A stretch of DNA of 53,496 bases from JAYEIH01 sp034659995 (GCA_034659995.1 JAYEIH010000068.1:1-53496); one strand, 5' to 3'; positions 23,652 through 32,107 are shown, numbered from the stretch's first letter. Program-made: numbers and translations. Notes: generated from the sequence alone by a model not told the origin.

Positions 23652-24149
23652 TTATATTTTTCGATTTCTAAATATTGCATGTACCTGTCCGCCCGGACAG
23701 GTTCTTTTTATCGCACAGAAAGGGCAGATACTGAGGAAAAAGAAGGGGAAGTAAAGGAAGAGATAGAGGAGGTAGAGTATCCCCCAGACGGCGTGGACCG
23801 TTAGCATCCAGTACAGGGGAAATAGTATGAACATAACTAAAGAGATAAATGCTCCACTGGCGCAGACGGTAAAAGCCTCTTTTGATTTTTTGATCCCTCT
23901 TTTCAAAAGTAGCTTTGCAAGTAAATTTGATGGGTAGATTTCCGCCACCGCAGGGCAAAATCCTCCGATATACGGACAGCCCTGATAGGTACAGCAGTAC
24001 GATTGAAAGAGGCATGTTAGGAAAAACAGGATAATATATACTGTAAAAAGGAGGAGATTATTAAATAAAAAATAGAACGACATACAAATAAAAAATGCTA
24101 CAAGAGGCAGCGTCAGAGAGAAATAGAGTTCTTTTCTTTTGTAGGACAT
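23652..24149 (-). CDS. polytopic membrane protein with cysteine motifs, 165 aa
   Basis: About five hydrophobic helices and two cysteine-rich segments, SYCCTYQGCPYIGGFCPA (around residues 51-68) and SICPFCAIKRTCPGG (around 140-155), which could bind a metal or an iron-sulfur cluster near the membrane surface. GGAGGT is placed eight bases before the ATG. The start lies inside the end of the MazG-like gene (37-base overlap). No family is recognised. Confidence 0.65.
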   Translation of the reverse strand: MSYKRKELYFSLTLPLVAFFICMSFYFLFNNLLLFTVYIILFFLTCLFQSYCCTYQGCPYIGGFCPAVAEIYPSNLLAKLLLKRGIKKSKEAFTVCASGAFISLVMFILFPLYWMLTVHAVWGILYLLYLFLYFPFFFLSICPFCAIKRTCPGGQVHAIFRNRKI

Positions 24150-24352
24150 GGATAAGACCTCCTATCTCCCAGAACTTGCAGAACCTCTCTCCAGTCTCTT
24201 CTTGTATTTTTTCTCCCGTAATCAGACATTTTTAAAATTTCCTTTGCCAGTTCGCCAACCTCTGAGACCAGATCGAGTACTCTATACTCTGGTGGGGATT
24301 TTAGGTTGTTCTCTTTGCAGAATGTTTTTATCTCAGCCTGTCTTTTCCTCAT
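24113..24352 (-). CDS. MazG-like nucleotide pyrophosphohydrolase, short or C-terminally broken, 79 aa
   Basis: The first two helices fit the MazG-like family (EYRVLDLVSEVGELAKEILKMSDYG), which hydrolyses noncanonical NTPs using an ExxE...ExxD metal site. ExxE is present (SEVGELAKE). The second motif, usually EELGDVLFSL, appears as DWREVLQVLGDRRS, after which the family pattern is lost in a short unrelated tail. This could be a frameshift in the final helix. The end overlaps the next gene by 37 bases. Confidence 0.55.
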   Translation of the reverse strand: MRKRQAEIKTFCKENNLKSPPEYRVLDLVSEVGELAKEILKMSDYGRKNTRRDWREVLQVLGDRRSYPCPTKEKNSISL

Positions 24353-24441
24353 GAGTTAATTGTTTAATAGAAAGTTAATAAATTATCTCCTGAAACTCAG
24401 TGTTCCCACAGTTACGGTTCTTCGATCATGAAGATGTTTTA

Positions 24442-25554
24442 CTATCCCCTCCGCTTCAACGATATAACTGCTATCGTCAGAAAGACAGCGGCGAATACAA
24501 ACAGAGCTGCCACATCCGTCCATATCTTCTCCAATCCCCAGCCGCGGAGAATCACGGAGCGGCAGGCATCTATAGCATAGGTTGGTGGCACAAGATATGA
24601 GGCAGGCCTCAACCATGAAGGAATTGCCTCCAGCGGCCAGAAAATACCCGAAAGTAGAAATGCCGGAAGGATTATGAATGGAAGGAACTGAACGGCTTGT
24701 GCCTCTCTGTCTGCCAGACTTGAGAGCAGGATACCCAGGGACTGACAGGCAATGGCCAGAACTGCCACTACAGCAAAGGCGAGCACAACGTTGCCGATGA
24801 TGGTGATATTAAAGACCAGAATCCCTATGGCAAGGAGGAATGCTGCCTGCATGGTGCCCAGAAGACTGAATGTTATTGCATACCCCGCGACGATCTCAGT
24901 TTCTCTCAGCGGTGTTGACAGAAGCCGATCCAAGGTACCCGAGGTCCGCTCACCGACAAATGATATCAGCGTGAGAAGTGTCGTGAGAAGGTAGACAACA
25001 AATGCCATAATTCCCGGAACAAAGAAGTCGATAAACTCCGCACCCTCTCCGTATACAGCCTCTGATTCAATACCAAGACTCCCCATACTTTTTATCGTCT
25101 TTTGAATGGAGCCATTTAATGTTTTCATTATGGAATCTGCGATATTTACATTGCTCTTATCTGCCATAATTTTAATTGTTGGATTCTCAGAGGGGGATGC
25201 CATTCCTCCATGAAGCTCCTTTGTAAGATTTTCGGAGAATACGATGACAGCGTAGGCTTCTCCGTTTTCCACCCTTTCTCTTGCATCCTTCACATTATCC
25301 AGATACTCAATGTTCAGTACCTCCTTATCCAGATTAGATATGATCTCATCTGCAACTGAGACGGGACCGAGTCCTTCATCCTTATTCACAACAACTACCG
25401 GCACATTCTTCACATTCCCACTGAATGCAAGACCGAAAACGAACATTGAGAATATAGGTGCGATAAAAATAAGCGCGACCGTACGTTTGTCGTTTTTTAG
25501 GTCTCTGAATACCTTCTTAGCAACTGCTAAAATCCTGTAGAGCTTCATTTTCAT
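24442..25554 (-). CDS. ABC-2 type permease (drug-exporter type), 370 aa
   Basis: One N-terminal helix, an external domain (about residues 45-175), then five helices from FFVPGIMAFVVYLLTTLLTL onward. The conserved loop SFVGERTSGTLDRLLSTPLRETEIVAGY and the late FLPFIILPAFLLSGIFWPLEAIP match the DrrB/YhhJ group. It is coupled by an ATGA overlap to its ATPase and placed behind a TetR repressor, so it is probably an inducible exporter of a toxic compound. Confidence 0.9.
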   Translation of the reverse strand: MKMKLYRILAVAKKVFRDLKNDKRTVALIFIAPIFSMFVFGLAFSGNVKNVPVVVVNKDEGLGPVSVADEIISNLDKEVLNIEYLDNVKDARERVENGEAYAVIVFSENLTKELHGGMASPSENPTIKIMADKSNVNIADSIMKTLNGSIQKTIKSMGSLGIESEAVYGEGAEFIDFFVPGIMAFVVYLLTTLLTLISFVGERTSGTLDRLLSTPLRETEIVAGYAITFSLLGTMQAAFLLAIGILVFNITIIGNVVLAFAVVAVLAIACQSLGILLSSLADREAQAVQFLPFIILPAFLLSGIFWPLEAIPSWLRPASYLVPPTYAIDACRSVILRGWGLEKIWTDVAALFVFAAVFLTIAVISLKRRG

Positions 25555-26264
25555 CCCTCCGCGAATTTTAGGAAAGCATCCTCAAGTGAGTTTGTCTCTG
25601 TTTCTTTAAGCAGTTCCTCAGGAGTTCCTTCGGCGATCAGCTGCCCCTTTCTCATGAAACCTATCCTATCGCAGTGTCTCGCTTCATCCATGTAATGTGT
25701 TGTGATTAGAAGGGTAATACCGCCGCTTTTAAGCTCATTGAAATGGCCCCAGAACGAGACCCTCAACTCTGGATCCACGCCTACTGTCGGTTCATCAAGG
25801 AAGAGAAGTTTAGGCTCGTGGATCAATGCGCAGGCCAGAGAGAGTCTGTGCTTCATCCCACCGCTCAGGTTCGCAACTAACTCATCTCGCCGCCCCTGCA
25901 GATCTACAAACTCAAGAAGCTCTTTTTCTCTTTTGAGGATCTCATCCTTTTTAAGCCCAAATATCTGACCATAGAAACCCATATTCTGGTGCACTGTTAA
26001 TCCGACATACAGTGCCATCACCTGAGGCATGTACCCTATGGACTGTGCCGTGCTTTTATCCGGGATCTTCTTCCCGAGAACGTAGGACTCTCCATCGGTA
26101 GCTTTTAAGAGATCGCACAGTACTTTTATAGTCGTTGTTTTGCCGGCGCCGTTCGGTCCGAGTAAGCCGTAGATCTCGCCTTCTTTCACCTTAAGGCTCA
26201 GCGAGTCCACTGCTGTAAGTTCTCCGAATTTCTTTGTCAAGTTTTTTGTTTCTATTACTGACAT
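25551..26264 (-). CDS. ABC exporter ATPase (drug-exporter type), 237 aa
   Basis: Walker A GPNGAGKTT, signature LSGGMKHRLSLACALI, Walker B LLFLDEPTVGVDP and the switch histidine in TTHYMDEARHC are intact. The frame can start at 26288, but the ATG at 26264 (MSVIETKNLTKKFG) fits the family and lies four bases after the TetR stop. It powers the downstream ABC-2 permease, and the three-gene unit TetR-ATPase-permease is read from one promoter. Confidence 0.92.
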   Translation of the reverse strand: MSVIETKNLTKKFGELTAVDSLSLKVKEGEIYGLLGPNGAGKTTTIKVLCDLLKATDGESYVLGKKIPDKSTAQSIGYMPQVMALYVGLTVHQNMGFYGQIFGLKKDEILKREKELLEFVDLQGRRDELVANLSGGMKHRLSLACALIHEPKLLFLDEPTVGVDPELRVSFWGHFNELKSGGITLLITTHYMDEARHCDRIGFMRKGQLIAEGTPEELLKETETNSLEDAFLKFAEG

Positions 26265-26268
26265 AGTG

Positions 26269-26856
26269 TCATCTCTTTTTAGTTCCATTTACAAATATTT
26301 CTACAAACTTTTGTATGGAGTCTTGGTTCATCTCCATGAAGACATCCTCTCCTAAGAAACCCTTTGCGATAACTGATCGGAAAAAGAAGCTGAAGAATGC
26401 AATGGCGGCTATATTGGGATCGATGTTTCTGAGTAACCCTTTACTCTTAGCTTGAGAAAAGTACTCTATAAGTTTTCCAAGAACCTCGAACGGTGCTGAT
26501 GATATATGTTCGAAGACCTCAGGATTCCTGCTGGTCTCTACCATGACTATCTTCATGAACTTTGCTCTTGGGACCATGTTTTTGAACACGAACATTCCAA
26601 TTTTGGTGAGATCTGCGGGTATATCTTCTGTCGGTATCATACCCCCTTCTGGTATTTTGTCCTCAACATCTGCTTCTCGTTCCAGAACAGCGTAAAAAAG
26701 GTTTCTTTTAGAGCCGAAGTGCCGAAAAAGGGTTACCTCGGTTATTCCTGCCTTCTCTGCGATTCTCTTCGTCGTCGTTCCGATGTAGCCGTGGCAGGAG
26801 AATAACTTCAGACCAGCGTCGAGGATCTTTTTCTCTGTCTTCTCTTTCGGTGACAT
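26269..26856 (-). CDS. TetR family repressor, 195 aa
   Basis: The N-terminal TetR helix-turn-helix is clear: KILDAGLKLFSCHGYIGTTTKRIAEKAGITEVTLFRHFGSKRNLFYAVLE segments between residues 10 and 60. The C-terminal ligand domain is of the TetR_C type with a helical core. It is the first gene of the exporter operon. A perfect 14-base palindrome overlaps its promoter, which suggests autorepression relieved by the exporter's substrate. Confidence 0.9.
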   Translation of the reverse strand: MSPKEKTEKKILDAGLKLFSCHGYIGTTTKRIAEKAGITEVTLFRHFGSKRNLFYAVLEREADVEDKIPEGGMIPTEDIPADLTKIGMFVFKNMVPRAKFMKIVMVETSRNPEVFEHISSAPFEVLGKLIEYFSQAKSKGLLRNIDPNIAAIAFFSFFFRSVIAKGFLGEDVFMEMNQDSIQKFVEIFVNGTKKR

Positions 26857-26865
26857 GCAAATGAT

Positions 26866-26879
26866 AGTAAGTACTTACT
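26866..26879. promoter_or_regulatory. palindromic operator at the TetR-ABC promoter
   Basis: AGTAAGTACTTACT is a perfect 14-base palindrome. It begins ten bases upstream of the TetR start codon and runs into the box (CCTTTTTAAG on the minus strand, about 26879-26888). Binding there would block the initiation complex. The length and symmetry fit a TetR-family site. Confidence 0.6.
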
Positions 26880-26940
26880 TAAAAAGGTTTCGATTAGGGT
26901 GTAACTTTTTTAGAGTATATAAATGTACTACTAATATCTA

Positions 26941-27236
26941 TCACTCAGATCTCCCAACGAACAAGTACAGAACAACGCCAATCACCACGAGTAGAACAAT
27001 GAAACTTCCACGATACAAGGGGGCCCCGCTGGTGGAGGTGAGGTTTCTGCATCACTTCCGTATTGCCCCCTAAGTTGCCATAATCTATAAAATGACTGTA
27101 GATGCTGCTGCCGTCATGAACTATGATATCTCCATTGCTGCAGAAATCAAAGTAGTATCCCTTCCATCCCCCCTGAAAATCATTGTTTATACTGTAGTTC
27201 TCAAAAATAGAGGGGGGTGTAGAAGAAGAATAAGAA
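26941..27236 (-). pseudogene. remnant of a membrane-anchored surface protein (3' end, frameshifted)
   Basis: Within the 417-base gap between TetR and the next gene, the minus strand reads ENYSINNDFQGGWKGYYFDF and on through SNGDIIVHDGSSIYSHFIDY to NTEVM. It then continues in another frame as NLTSTSGAPLYRGSF, a hydrophobic anchor IVLLVVIGVVLYLFVG and the stop at 26941-26943. No start codon or promoter is seen. The Trp/Tyr-rich external part plus C-terminal anchor suggests the decayed end of a secreted-type protein of the parallel-beta or NosD-like sort. The upstream limit is approximate. Confidence 0.5.
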
Positions 27237-27273
27237 TAATAAAAGAAAAAAAGAGAGTTTTTTGGATTTAGAC

Positions 27274-28110
27274 CTAATCATAATATTTTCTCCTTATCAG
27301 TAGAGAAGCGGCGATGTACACCATTCCTATCCAGAGCGTCACGGGGACTGAACATTTCAGATTTTGTTTTATCAGTGCTAAATACTCTTGTTTCATGAGG
27401 GGATATTCCTTTTCAGAAAAATAGGGTAATTTTCCCCCCTTTTTCATGAGGGTATCAAAAGATTTGAGAGTTCCTAGATCAAATAGGGCTTTCACCGTTT
27501 CACCCCCTTCAATATTTACTTTGTATCTCTGTATCATATTGTTATGGAAGTTTTTTAAACTTTGGATGTCTGTATCCTCTTCAATCTTTTTTTTGACAAA
27601 CTGATATTCTCTCTGTATCTTTTCATGGTCGGAAAGTTCTTTATCTAAAAATTCTAAGAATTCTCGCCAGATCTCCTTGTTCCAATCCCCTGTTTTAATA
27701 CTGCTTTCAATTTCAAAGCTCCTAATATAATCATGAAGCTCGATCCAACTATTTTCTGCACCTTCTGTCAGACAATATGTTACTTCATCCACGTAGTTCC
27801 ACTTTTTCATGCTCATTTTTTTTGATCTAAACGGAATTAGCGAAAAAATGTCTCCTGATTCTGTGTCTTCTATTTCATGAAATAAAATTTCATTAGTGTA
27901 ATTAGAGCTGGCATTCATTTTTTTAATATAAAATACTTCATTGTTTTTAGTTTGTTTGGCTATGTCTCTCGAGAGATTCTCCAGAACAGCGTCTTTCCAT
28001 TCGTCAAATTCCTGTTTCTCCTGATAGTTTTGATAAACTGAGGTGGCATAGAAACTAAGGAAAAAAATAAAAAGAGAAACTATGGCGTATCTTTGGTATT
28101 GCTTTTTCAT
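27274..28110 (-). CDS. membrane protein with extracytoplasmic helical domain, 278 aa
   Basis: An N-terminal helix (YAIVSLFIFFLSFYATSVY) and a C-terminal helix (VPVTLWIGMVYIAASLLI) flank a charged, helix-rich domain of about 220 residues with coiled-coil character (FLDKELSDHEKIQREYQFVKK). Lower GC and high lysine content set it apart from its neighbours. No family is recognised. It lies in a block of surface-type genes and remnants (26941-31553). Confidence 0.6.
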   Translation of the reverse strand: MKKQYQRYAIVSLFIFFLSFYATSVYQNYQEKQEFDEWKDAVLENLSRDIAKQTKNNEVFYIKKMNASSNYTNEILFHEIEDTESGDIFSLIPFRSKKMSMKKWNYVDEVTYCLTEGAENSWIELHDYIRSFEIESSIKTGDWNKEIWREFLEFLDKELSDHEKIQREYQFVKKKIEEDTDIQSLKNFHNNMIQRYKVNIEGGETVKALFDLGTLKSFDTLMKKGGKLPYFSEKEYPLMKQEYLALIKQNLKCSVPVTLWIGMVYIAASLLIRRKYYD

Positions 28111-28134
28111 TCTTAAGCACCGTCTTCCAGTTAT

Positions 28135-28230
28135 CTATGTGGGCGGATCATTTTTATACCCCATCCTGTAAACAAGGTACACCAGCCAGACAGCAATAGT
28201 TAACGGGCATAAGATCTTTAAATCGCTCAC
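28135..28230 (-). CDS. possible small transmembrane protein (31 aa) in the 28111-28439 gap
   Basis: A GTG-started frame gives MSDLKILCPLTIAVWLVYLV followed by YRMGYKNDPPT: a single membrane helix with a basic exit. It ends 24 bases before the next start. The frame is open a little upstream but has no ATG. It may be a real mini-protein or the tail of a lost gene. The rest of the gap (28231-28439) is AT-rich and I see nothing else in it. Confidence 0.3.
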   Translation of the reverse strand: MSDLKILCPLTIAVWLVYLVYRMGYKNDPPT

Positions 28231-28439
28231 AAAAAATCGTATGTATTCAACAGAGAACTTTTTTTATCCACACAGTCCTCCTCCTATTTCGTTTTTTTTG
28301 GTTTATATGCACATATCTCAGTTTTCACCATGCATTGTCATTTTTCTGTAGGGATATAAGCTTTGTGTGCATTTGTACATACAAGTGTAGCTACTGTTGC
28401 GTTATTAGTCATACGTTTATGTGTTCGATAAAATTCAGA

Positions 28440-30293
28440 CTAACCCTCTCTTTTTTCTTCAATAACCCCTTCTTTCGTTTTACGTTCCTCTTCTTTCCGT
28501 TGCAAAACCTTGTCACGCGTAAGATACAGTATAACGGGGACTGCTACCATGAACGGAATGAACAGCATGGCTGTATCATAAGGACTCTCATTGAACCCAT
28601 AGCTAATAACTAAAAATAGCACAAGGAAGAACAAACAAGGAGACATCGTAATTTTCATCTTATTTTTTCCTCTTTCACTCAACAACAAAGGAACTGAAGA
28701 GAGGAGAACCAACAAGAGGTAGATCACAGCGGGAAGAAAAACTGAGTTGTAAAGGATAAGAGGAGCAACGTACTCAATCGGTTCAGGTGGTACAATTGTA
28801 ATAATAAAAAAACTAACTGAGAAAGGGATATAAAAGCTAAAAAATAGAGAAACCATACTCTGCCGGAACTCTTCCACCAGAAAGAGGAGGACTGCTAAGG
28901 AAGGAATTGCAATAAGACCCCCATAAAGAATAGTATAAATGATAATATTCTCAATAGGAGAGATACTCCCCTGAAACCAAAAGAGAGAGTTTGGTGTCAA
29001 ACTAAAAATTCCTATCAGTATCATTAGTTTATGGGTCAAACTCAATTTTTTGATTGTCTTTCTCTTTTTCCATAATAGAAAGCCTATAAGAAAGAATACA
29101 AGAATGAGTATTATGAGAATCAAATATGGATAAATGGTATTTTTTTTAGGACCGATACAATAGATATTTGCTGTAGCAGCGTAGATCTTTCCGTTGGCAA
29201 TGGTCATCGGGGTACTCCATGCGAGAAGATCTTCTTTGTACCCCCATATTTTTTCCCCTGTCTCTGCGTCTATAGAGTAGAGATAGGATGGGGTGACACG
29301 TACATATACCCTATTATCTGCGACAACAAGAGAGAGGAATGTTGCATCTCCTCTCTCCATGTATCTCCATAACACCTCCCCGGTGCCAGCATCAAGACAG
29401 TAAATACTGCTGCTCCCGTCATCCATCATCCAGATACTGAGGTATATCCTTTCGTTGCCTAAGGCCAAGGAGTCGGGATATTTTATATCTGCATTTCTCC
29501 ATATCGTCTTACCCGTCTCAGTATTCAGACAGTAAATACCACCATCTGCTACACCTACCGCATAGAGCCTTCCAGCACCAATAAGGATAGGATCGCCTGT
29601 TATTTCCTTTCTCAGTCTCCATAGTTCTTCTCCTGTAGATGCATCGATACAAAGAAGACATCCTCTCGATGCCAAATAGACCCTGTTGTCATAAAAGGAC
29701 GGAGAGGGATATACAGCGTTGTCTGTTTGATAACTCCATATTTTCTTTCCCGTTTCTGCGTCGAGACAGTAGAGGTTATGGTCCCCCGATCCGATATAGA
29801 GCTTGCCATCCACCACAATAGGCGAAGAGTTTACCACATCCCCTGTTTGATAACTCCATCTCTTTTTTCCTGTTTCTGCATCTATGCAGTAGATATTCCC
29901 GTCCAGAGAGCCTACATATACCTTTCCGTTGATAACGCAGGGGGAGGAGGATAGTTCGCCCCAAAAAACAGAATTTACTTCACCCTCTAATTTGTACTTC
30001 CATACTGATTTACCGGTGTCAGCATCGAGACAACAGAGGTTATAGTCCCTCAGTACAATATAGAGCTTATTATTTACAACAGCCGGCGAAGAACGTATCA
30101 TATTTTTTCCTGTTTCATAACACCACAACACCTCCATTTCCGATGGGAGCCTGCACTCTGTATAGTTAGTGTGTTGAGGATTTTTGTACAGCATTGGCCA
30201 TTCGTCATGGGATTCTGCGTGTAGTGGGAAGGAGAGCAATCCCAATAGGCATATGACTGTAATGGCTATCGTCGTTCTTTTGGTAAGTTTCAT
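28440..30293 (-). CDS. secreted PQQ-like beta-propeller fused to a seven-helix membrane domain, 617 aa
   Basis: A signal peptide (IAITVICLLGLLSFPLHA) is followed by about eight PQQ-type blades, seven carrying the repeat (C/S)(L/I)(D/N)xxTGxxxW, for example YCIDAETGKKRWSYQTG, between residues 45 and 385. From about residue 390 there are seven membrane helices and a charged tail (RKEEERKTKEG). Free propellers of this kind are common in archaeal envelopes as scaffolds; this one is fused to a polytopic domain I do not recognise. Blades lack evident PQQ ligands, so a binding rather than redox role is likely. Confidence 0.75.
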   Translation of the reverse strand: MKLTKRTTIAITVICLLGLLSFPLHAESHDEWPMLYKNPQHTNYTECRLPSEMEVLWCYETGKNMIRSSPAVVNNKLYIVLRDYNLCCLDADTGKSVWKYKLEGEVNSVFWGELSSSPCVINGKVYVGSLDGNIYCIDAETGKKRWSYQTGDVVNSSPIVVDGKLYIGSGDHNLYCLDAETGKKIWSYQTDNAVYPSPSFYDNRVYLASRGCLLCIDASTGEELWRLRKEITGDPILIGAGRLYAVGVADGGIYCLNTETGKTIWRNADIKYPDSLALGNERIYLSIWMMDDGSSSIYCLDAGTGEVLWRYMERGDATFLSLVVADNRVYVRVTPSYLYSIDAETGEKIWGYKEDLLAWSTPMTIANGKIYAATANIYCIGPKKNTIYPYLILIILILVFFLIGFLLWKKRKTIKKLSLTHKLMILIGIFSLTPNSLFWFQGSISPIENIIIYTILYGGLIAIPSLAVLLFLVEEFRQSMVSLFFSFYIPFSVSFFIITIVPPEPIEYVAPLILYNSVFLPAVIYLLLVLLSSVPLLLSERGKNKMKITMSPCLFFLVLFLVISYGFNESPYDTAMLFIPFMVAVPVILYLTRDKVLQRKEEERKTKEGVIEEKREG

Positions 30294-30353
30294 GTTATTG
30301 CCTGGATTGGTTCTTGTTTAAGAAAAAAATAAAAAAATGAAGTTATTTTAGTT

Positions 30354-31553
30354 TTAGTATCCCATACCAAAGAAAATATCCAAATCTATAGCATAGTTCT
30401 GTCCTGGAGGTAGTTCCTGGTAGTCCTTGAACCGTGCTGAGACGTTAACTGTTGTGCGGAACTTTTTATTATGGCTAAAGTAGTTGTGTCTTTGTCTATG
30501 ATCATAGGCCTGAGACACATTGTTGCCTCCTGCAGTCTTAGCCCCAAAAACGGGTTGTCCCTCAACAGTTGCCGACTGAATTGTCAGCTGGTCAACGTCA
30601 TACGCCGGCTGTACAGCGGCATGTATATTGATGTCGTAATCCATCCAAAATATCCTCCACCACGAAGGGTGACCCCAGAATGCATCGGTTCGTAAGGAGT
30701 ACTCACGTCCGTTGTATACAGTTTCCTTATGGGGGCTTATGTGGGCCGAGGTGTACAATTCTGCTACTGAATACCCCTCTGTCTCTTTCTGTTTCAGGAC
30801 AGACTCAGCTTTGTAACCATATTTCTTGGATAGTTCTTCTATTTCCATAATAGTTATTTTTTCGGCGTTCTTAAGCTCGGTCGATATAGTCTCTGCACTT
30901 TTAGCTAACTGCAAAGCAAGGGTATATGCATTCTGTGAAAGATCCAATAGATCTCCCGGCTTAGTTATATCAAAGGTTCTCCCTTTTCCAAGATCAGTAG
31001 TCGCCAAAGATCTCACGACTTGGTACACATCAAAATTCTGAGGTACTTCCGTAGAAGTTACTGCCATCCGTTTAGTGAGACCGCTGACGGATGCAGCTGC
31101 TTCTGCCCTAATGATCCACGTTTGATAAAGTTCTTGACTTTTTGTTGGTGTTTCTTCGTTTCCCCATCTCTGTGTCTTGGTAGGTCCCAATGTAAGATAA
31201 TTTATCAGCGAGCTCAGCAGTATCCATCTTCTTTCTACCTCCGTAATTCTGTACGCTCCTTTCTCTAGAAATCTCGTTTTATCCAGTAAAAAGTAGTATT
31301 CATGATCTCCGTCTTCGAACGAAGTTCGGCAGACGTAGTTTTCACCTTCTTTGTGCATCTTATGTTGTTCTCCGTCCAGTACCAGAACCGCTTTCTCTGC
31401 ATTCGATTCAATGCTGAACTCGAGCATGAAGTACTTCGAGTTCTGGATCGATGGATTTCTTGCATAGGGTTTCTGGTTTTCCGCACTTACAGTCCCCAAT
31501 GTTGCCGCAAGTATTACAGCAGCAACGAACAAACTTAGTAGTTTTCTGTTCAT
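30354..31553 (-). CDS. secreted protein of unknown function, 399 aa
   Basis: A clear signal peptide (LLSLFVAAVILAATLGTVSA) then no membrane segment. The N-terminal third contains a beta-sandwich-like stretch (YFMLEFSIESNAEKAVLVLD, RTSFEDGDHEYYFLLD) like carbohydrate-binding or isoamylase-N modules. The middle is helical, and the C-terminus is Tyr/Asn-rich beta (VNVSARFKDYQELPPGQNY). AGGTGAT precedes the ATG. It lies 60 bases upstream of the propeller gene and is divergent from the winged-helix regulator, which may control it. Confidence 0.6.
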   Translation of the reverse strand: MNRKLLSLFVAAVILAATLGTVSAENQKPYARNPSIQNSKYFMLEFSIESNAEKAVLVLDGEQHKMHKEGENYVCRTSFEDGDHEYYFLLDKTRFLEKGAYRITEVERRWILLSSLINYLTLGPTKTQRWGNEETPTKSQELYQTWIIRAEAAASVSGLTKRMAVTSTEVPQNFDVYQVVRSLATTDLGKGRTFDITKPGDLLDLSQNAYTLALQLAKSAETISTELKNAEKITIMEIEELSKKYGYKAESVLKQKETEGYSVAELYTSAHISPHKETVYNGREYSLRTDAFWGHPSWWRIFWMDYDINIHAAVQPAYDVDQLTIQSATVEGQPVFGAKTAGGNNVSQAYDHRQRHNYFSHNKKFRTTVNVSARFKDYQELPPGQNYAIDLDIFFGMGY

Positions 31554-31611
31554 TTCTTATCACCTAATATGTTATACTTTGCAACGACATAAATAGTTTT
31601 TCCCTGCATTT

Positions 31612-31637
31612 CTGCAACAGCTTATAAACTGTTGCAG
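31612..31637. promoter_or_regulatory. 9-bp inverted repeat in the divergent regulator/surface-protein promoter region
   Basis: Arms CTGCAACAG (31612-31620) and CTGTTGCAG (31629-31637) are perfect with an eight-base spacer CTTATAAA that itself resembles a TATA box. It lies between the secreted-protein gene (start 31553) and the winged-helix gene (start 31722). A half-site-like TTTGCAACG occurs at 31578-31586. This looks like an operator for the adjacent regulator. Confidence 0.5.
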
Positions 31638-31688
31638 GATACGTGAAACGATCTGATGAACAACAATGATAAGCATTAATTGAACATA

Positions 31689-31702
31689 ACATTTATAAAT
31701 GT
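31689..31702 (+). promoter_or_regulatory. palindromic TATA element of the winged-helix regulator gene
   Basis: ACATTTATAAATGT is a perfect 14-base palindrome containing the TATA core. Its centre is 26-27 bases before the ATG at 31722, so the regulator transcript is leaderless. The symmetry may also let the dimeric product bind here and repress itself. Confidence 0.5.
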
Positions 31703-31721
31703 AACGTTTCATGTCAACGTA

Positions 31722-32051
31722 ATGGTCGAGAAAAAGAAAGAAACAGAGGAGCGCCGGAACCCTATCGTTATCGATCTTGAGAAGAAGATCCTCATTGGAG
31801 AGATCGACACGATCATCGATAAGGAGAAAGTCCTTCAAGAAGACGGGATTTCCATAGAAGAGATGTCCAGCGATGAACAGGTCATTTTTGGCATTATACA
31901 AAAGAAGGAGGAGATATATCAGTCCGAGCTTCCGGAGATCACGGGGTACAGCAGATCGAAGATCTCCAGAACCATAAGAGATATGGTAAATAAGGACATA
32001 ATAGAGAGGGAGGAAAAGGGAATGAGTTTTTTGCTCAGATTAAAAAGATGA
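31722..32051 (+). CDS. winged-helix transcription regulator (MarR-like), 109 aa
   Basis: An acidic/basic N-terminal region (about residues 1-45) precedes a winged helix: SSDEQVIFGIIQKKEEIYQS, then ELPEITGYSRSKISRTIRDM as the recognition helix and IIEREEKGMSFLLRLKR as the wing. This matches archaeal DUF7343/MarR-like domains. A frame from TTG 31680 is open but the promoter element places the start at 31722. Inverted repeats at 31612-31637 and 31689-31702 are likely targets, so autoregulation and control of the divergent surface-protein genes are inferred. Confidence 0.75.
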   Translation: MVEKKKETEERRNPIVIDLEKKILIGEIDTIIDKEKVLQEDGISIEEMSSDEQVIFGIIQKKEEIYQSELPEITGYSRSKISRTIRDMVNKDIIEREEKGMSFLLRLKR

Positions 32052-32107
32052 AATGATCTTCTACCGGTTCACCAAATAGTACGTTGTGGGCAGTGGTGGA
32101 TCGAAAC

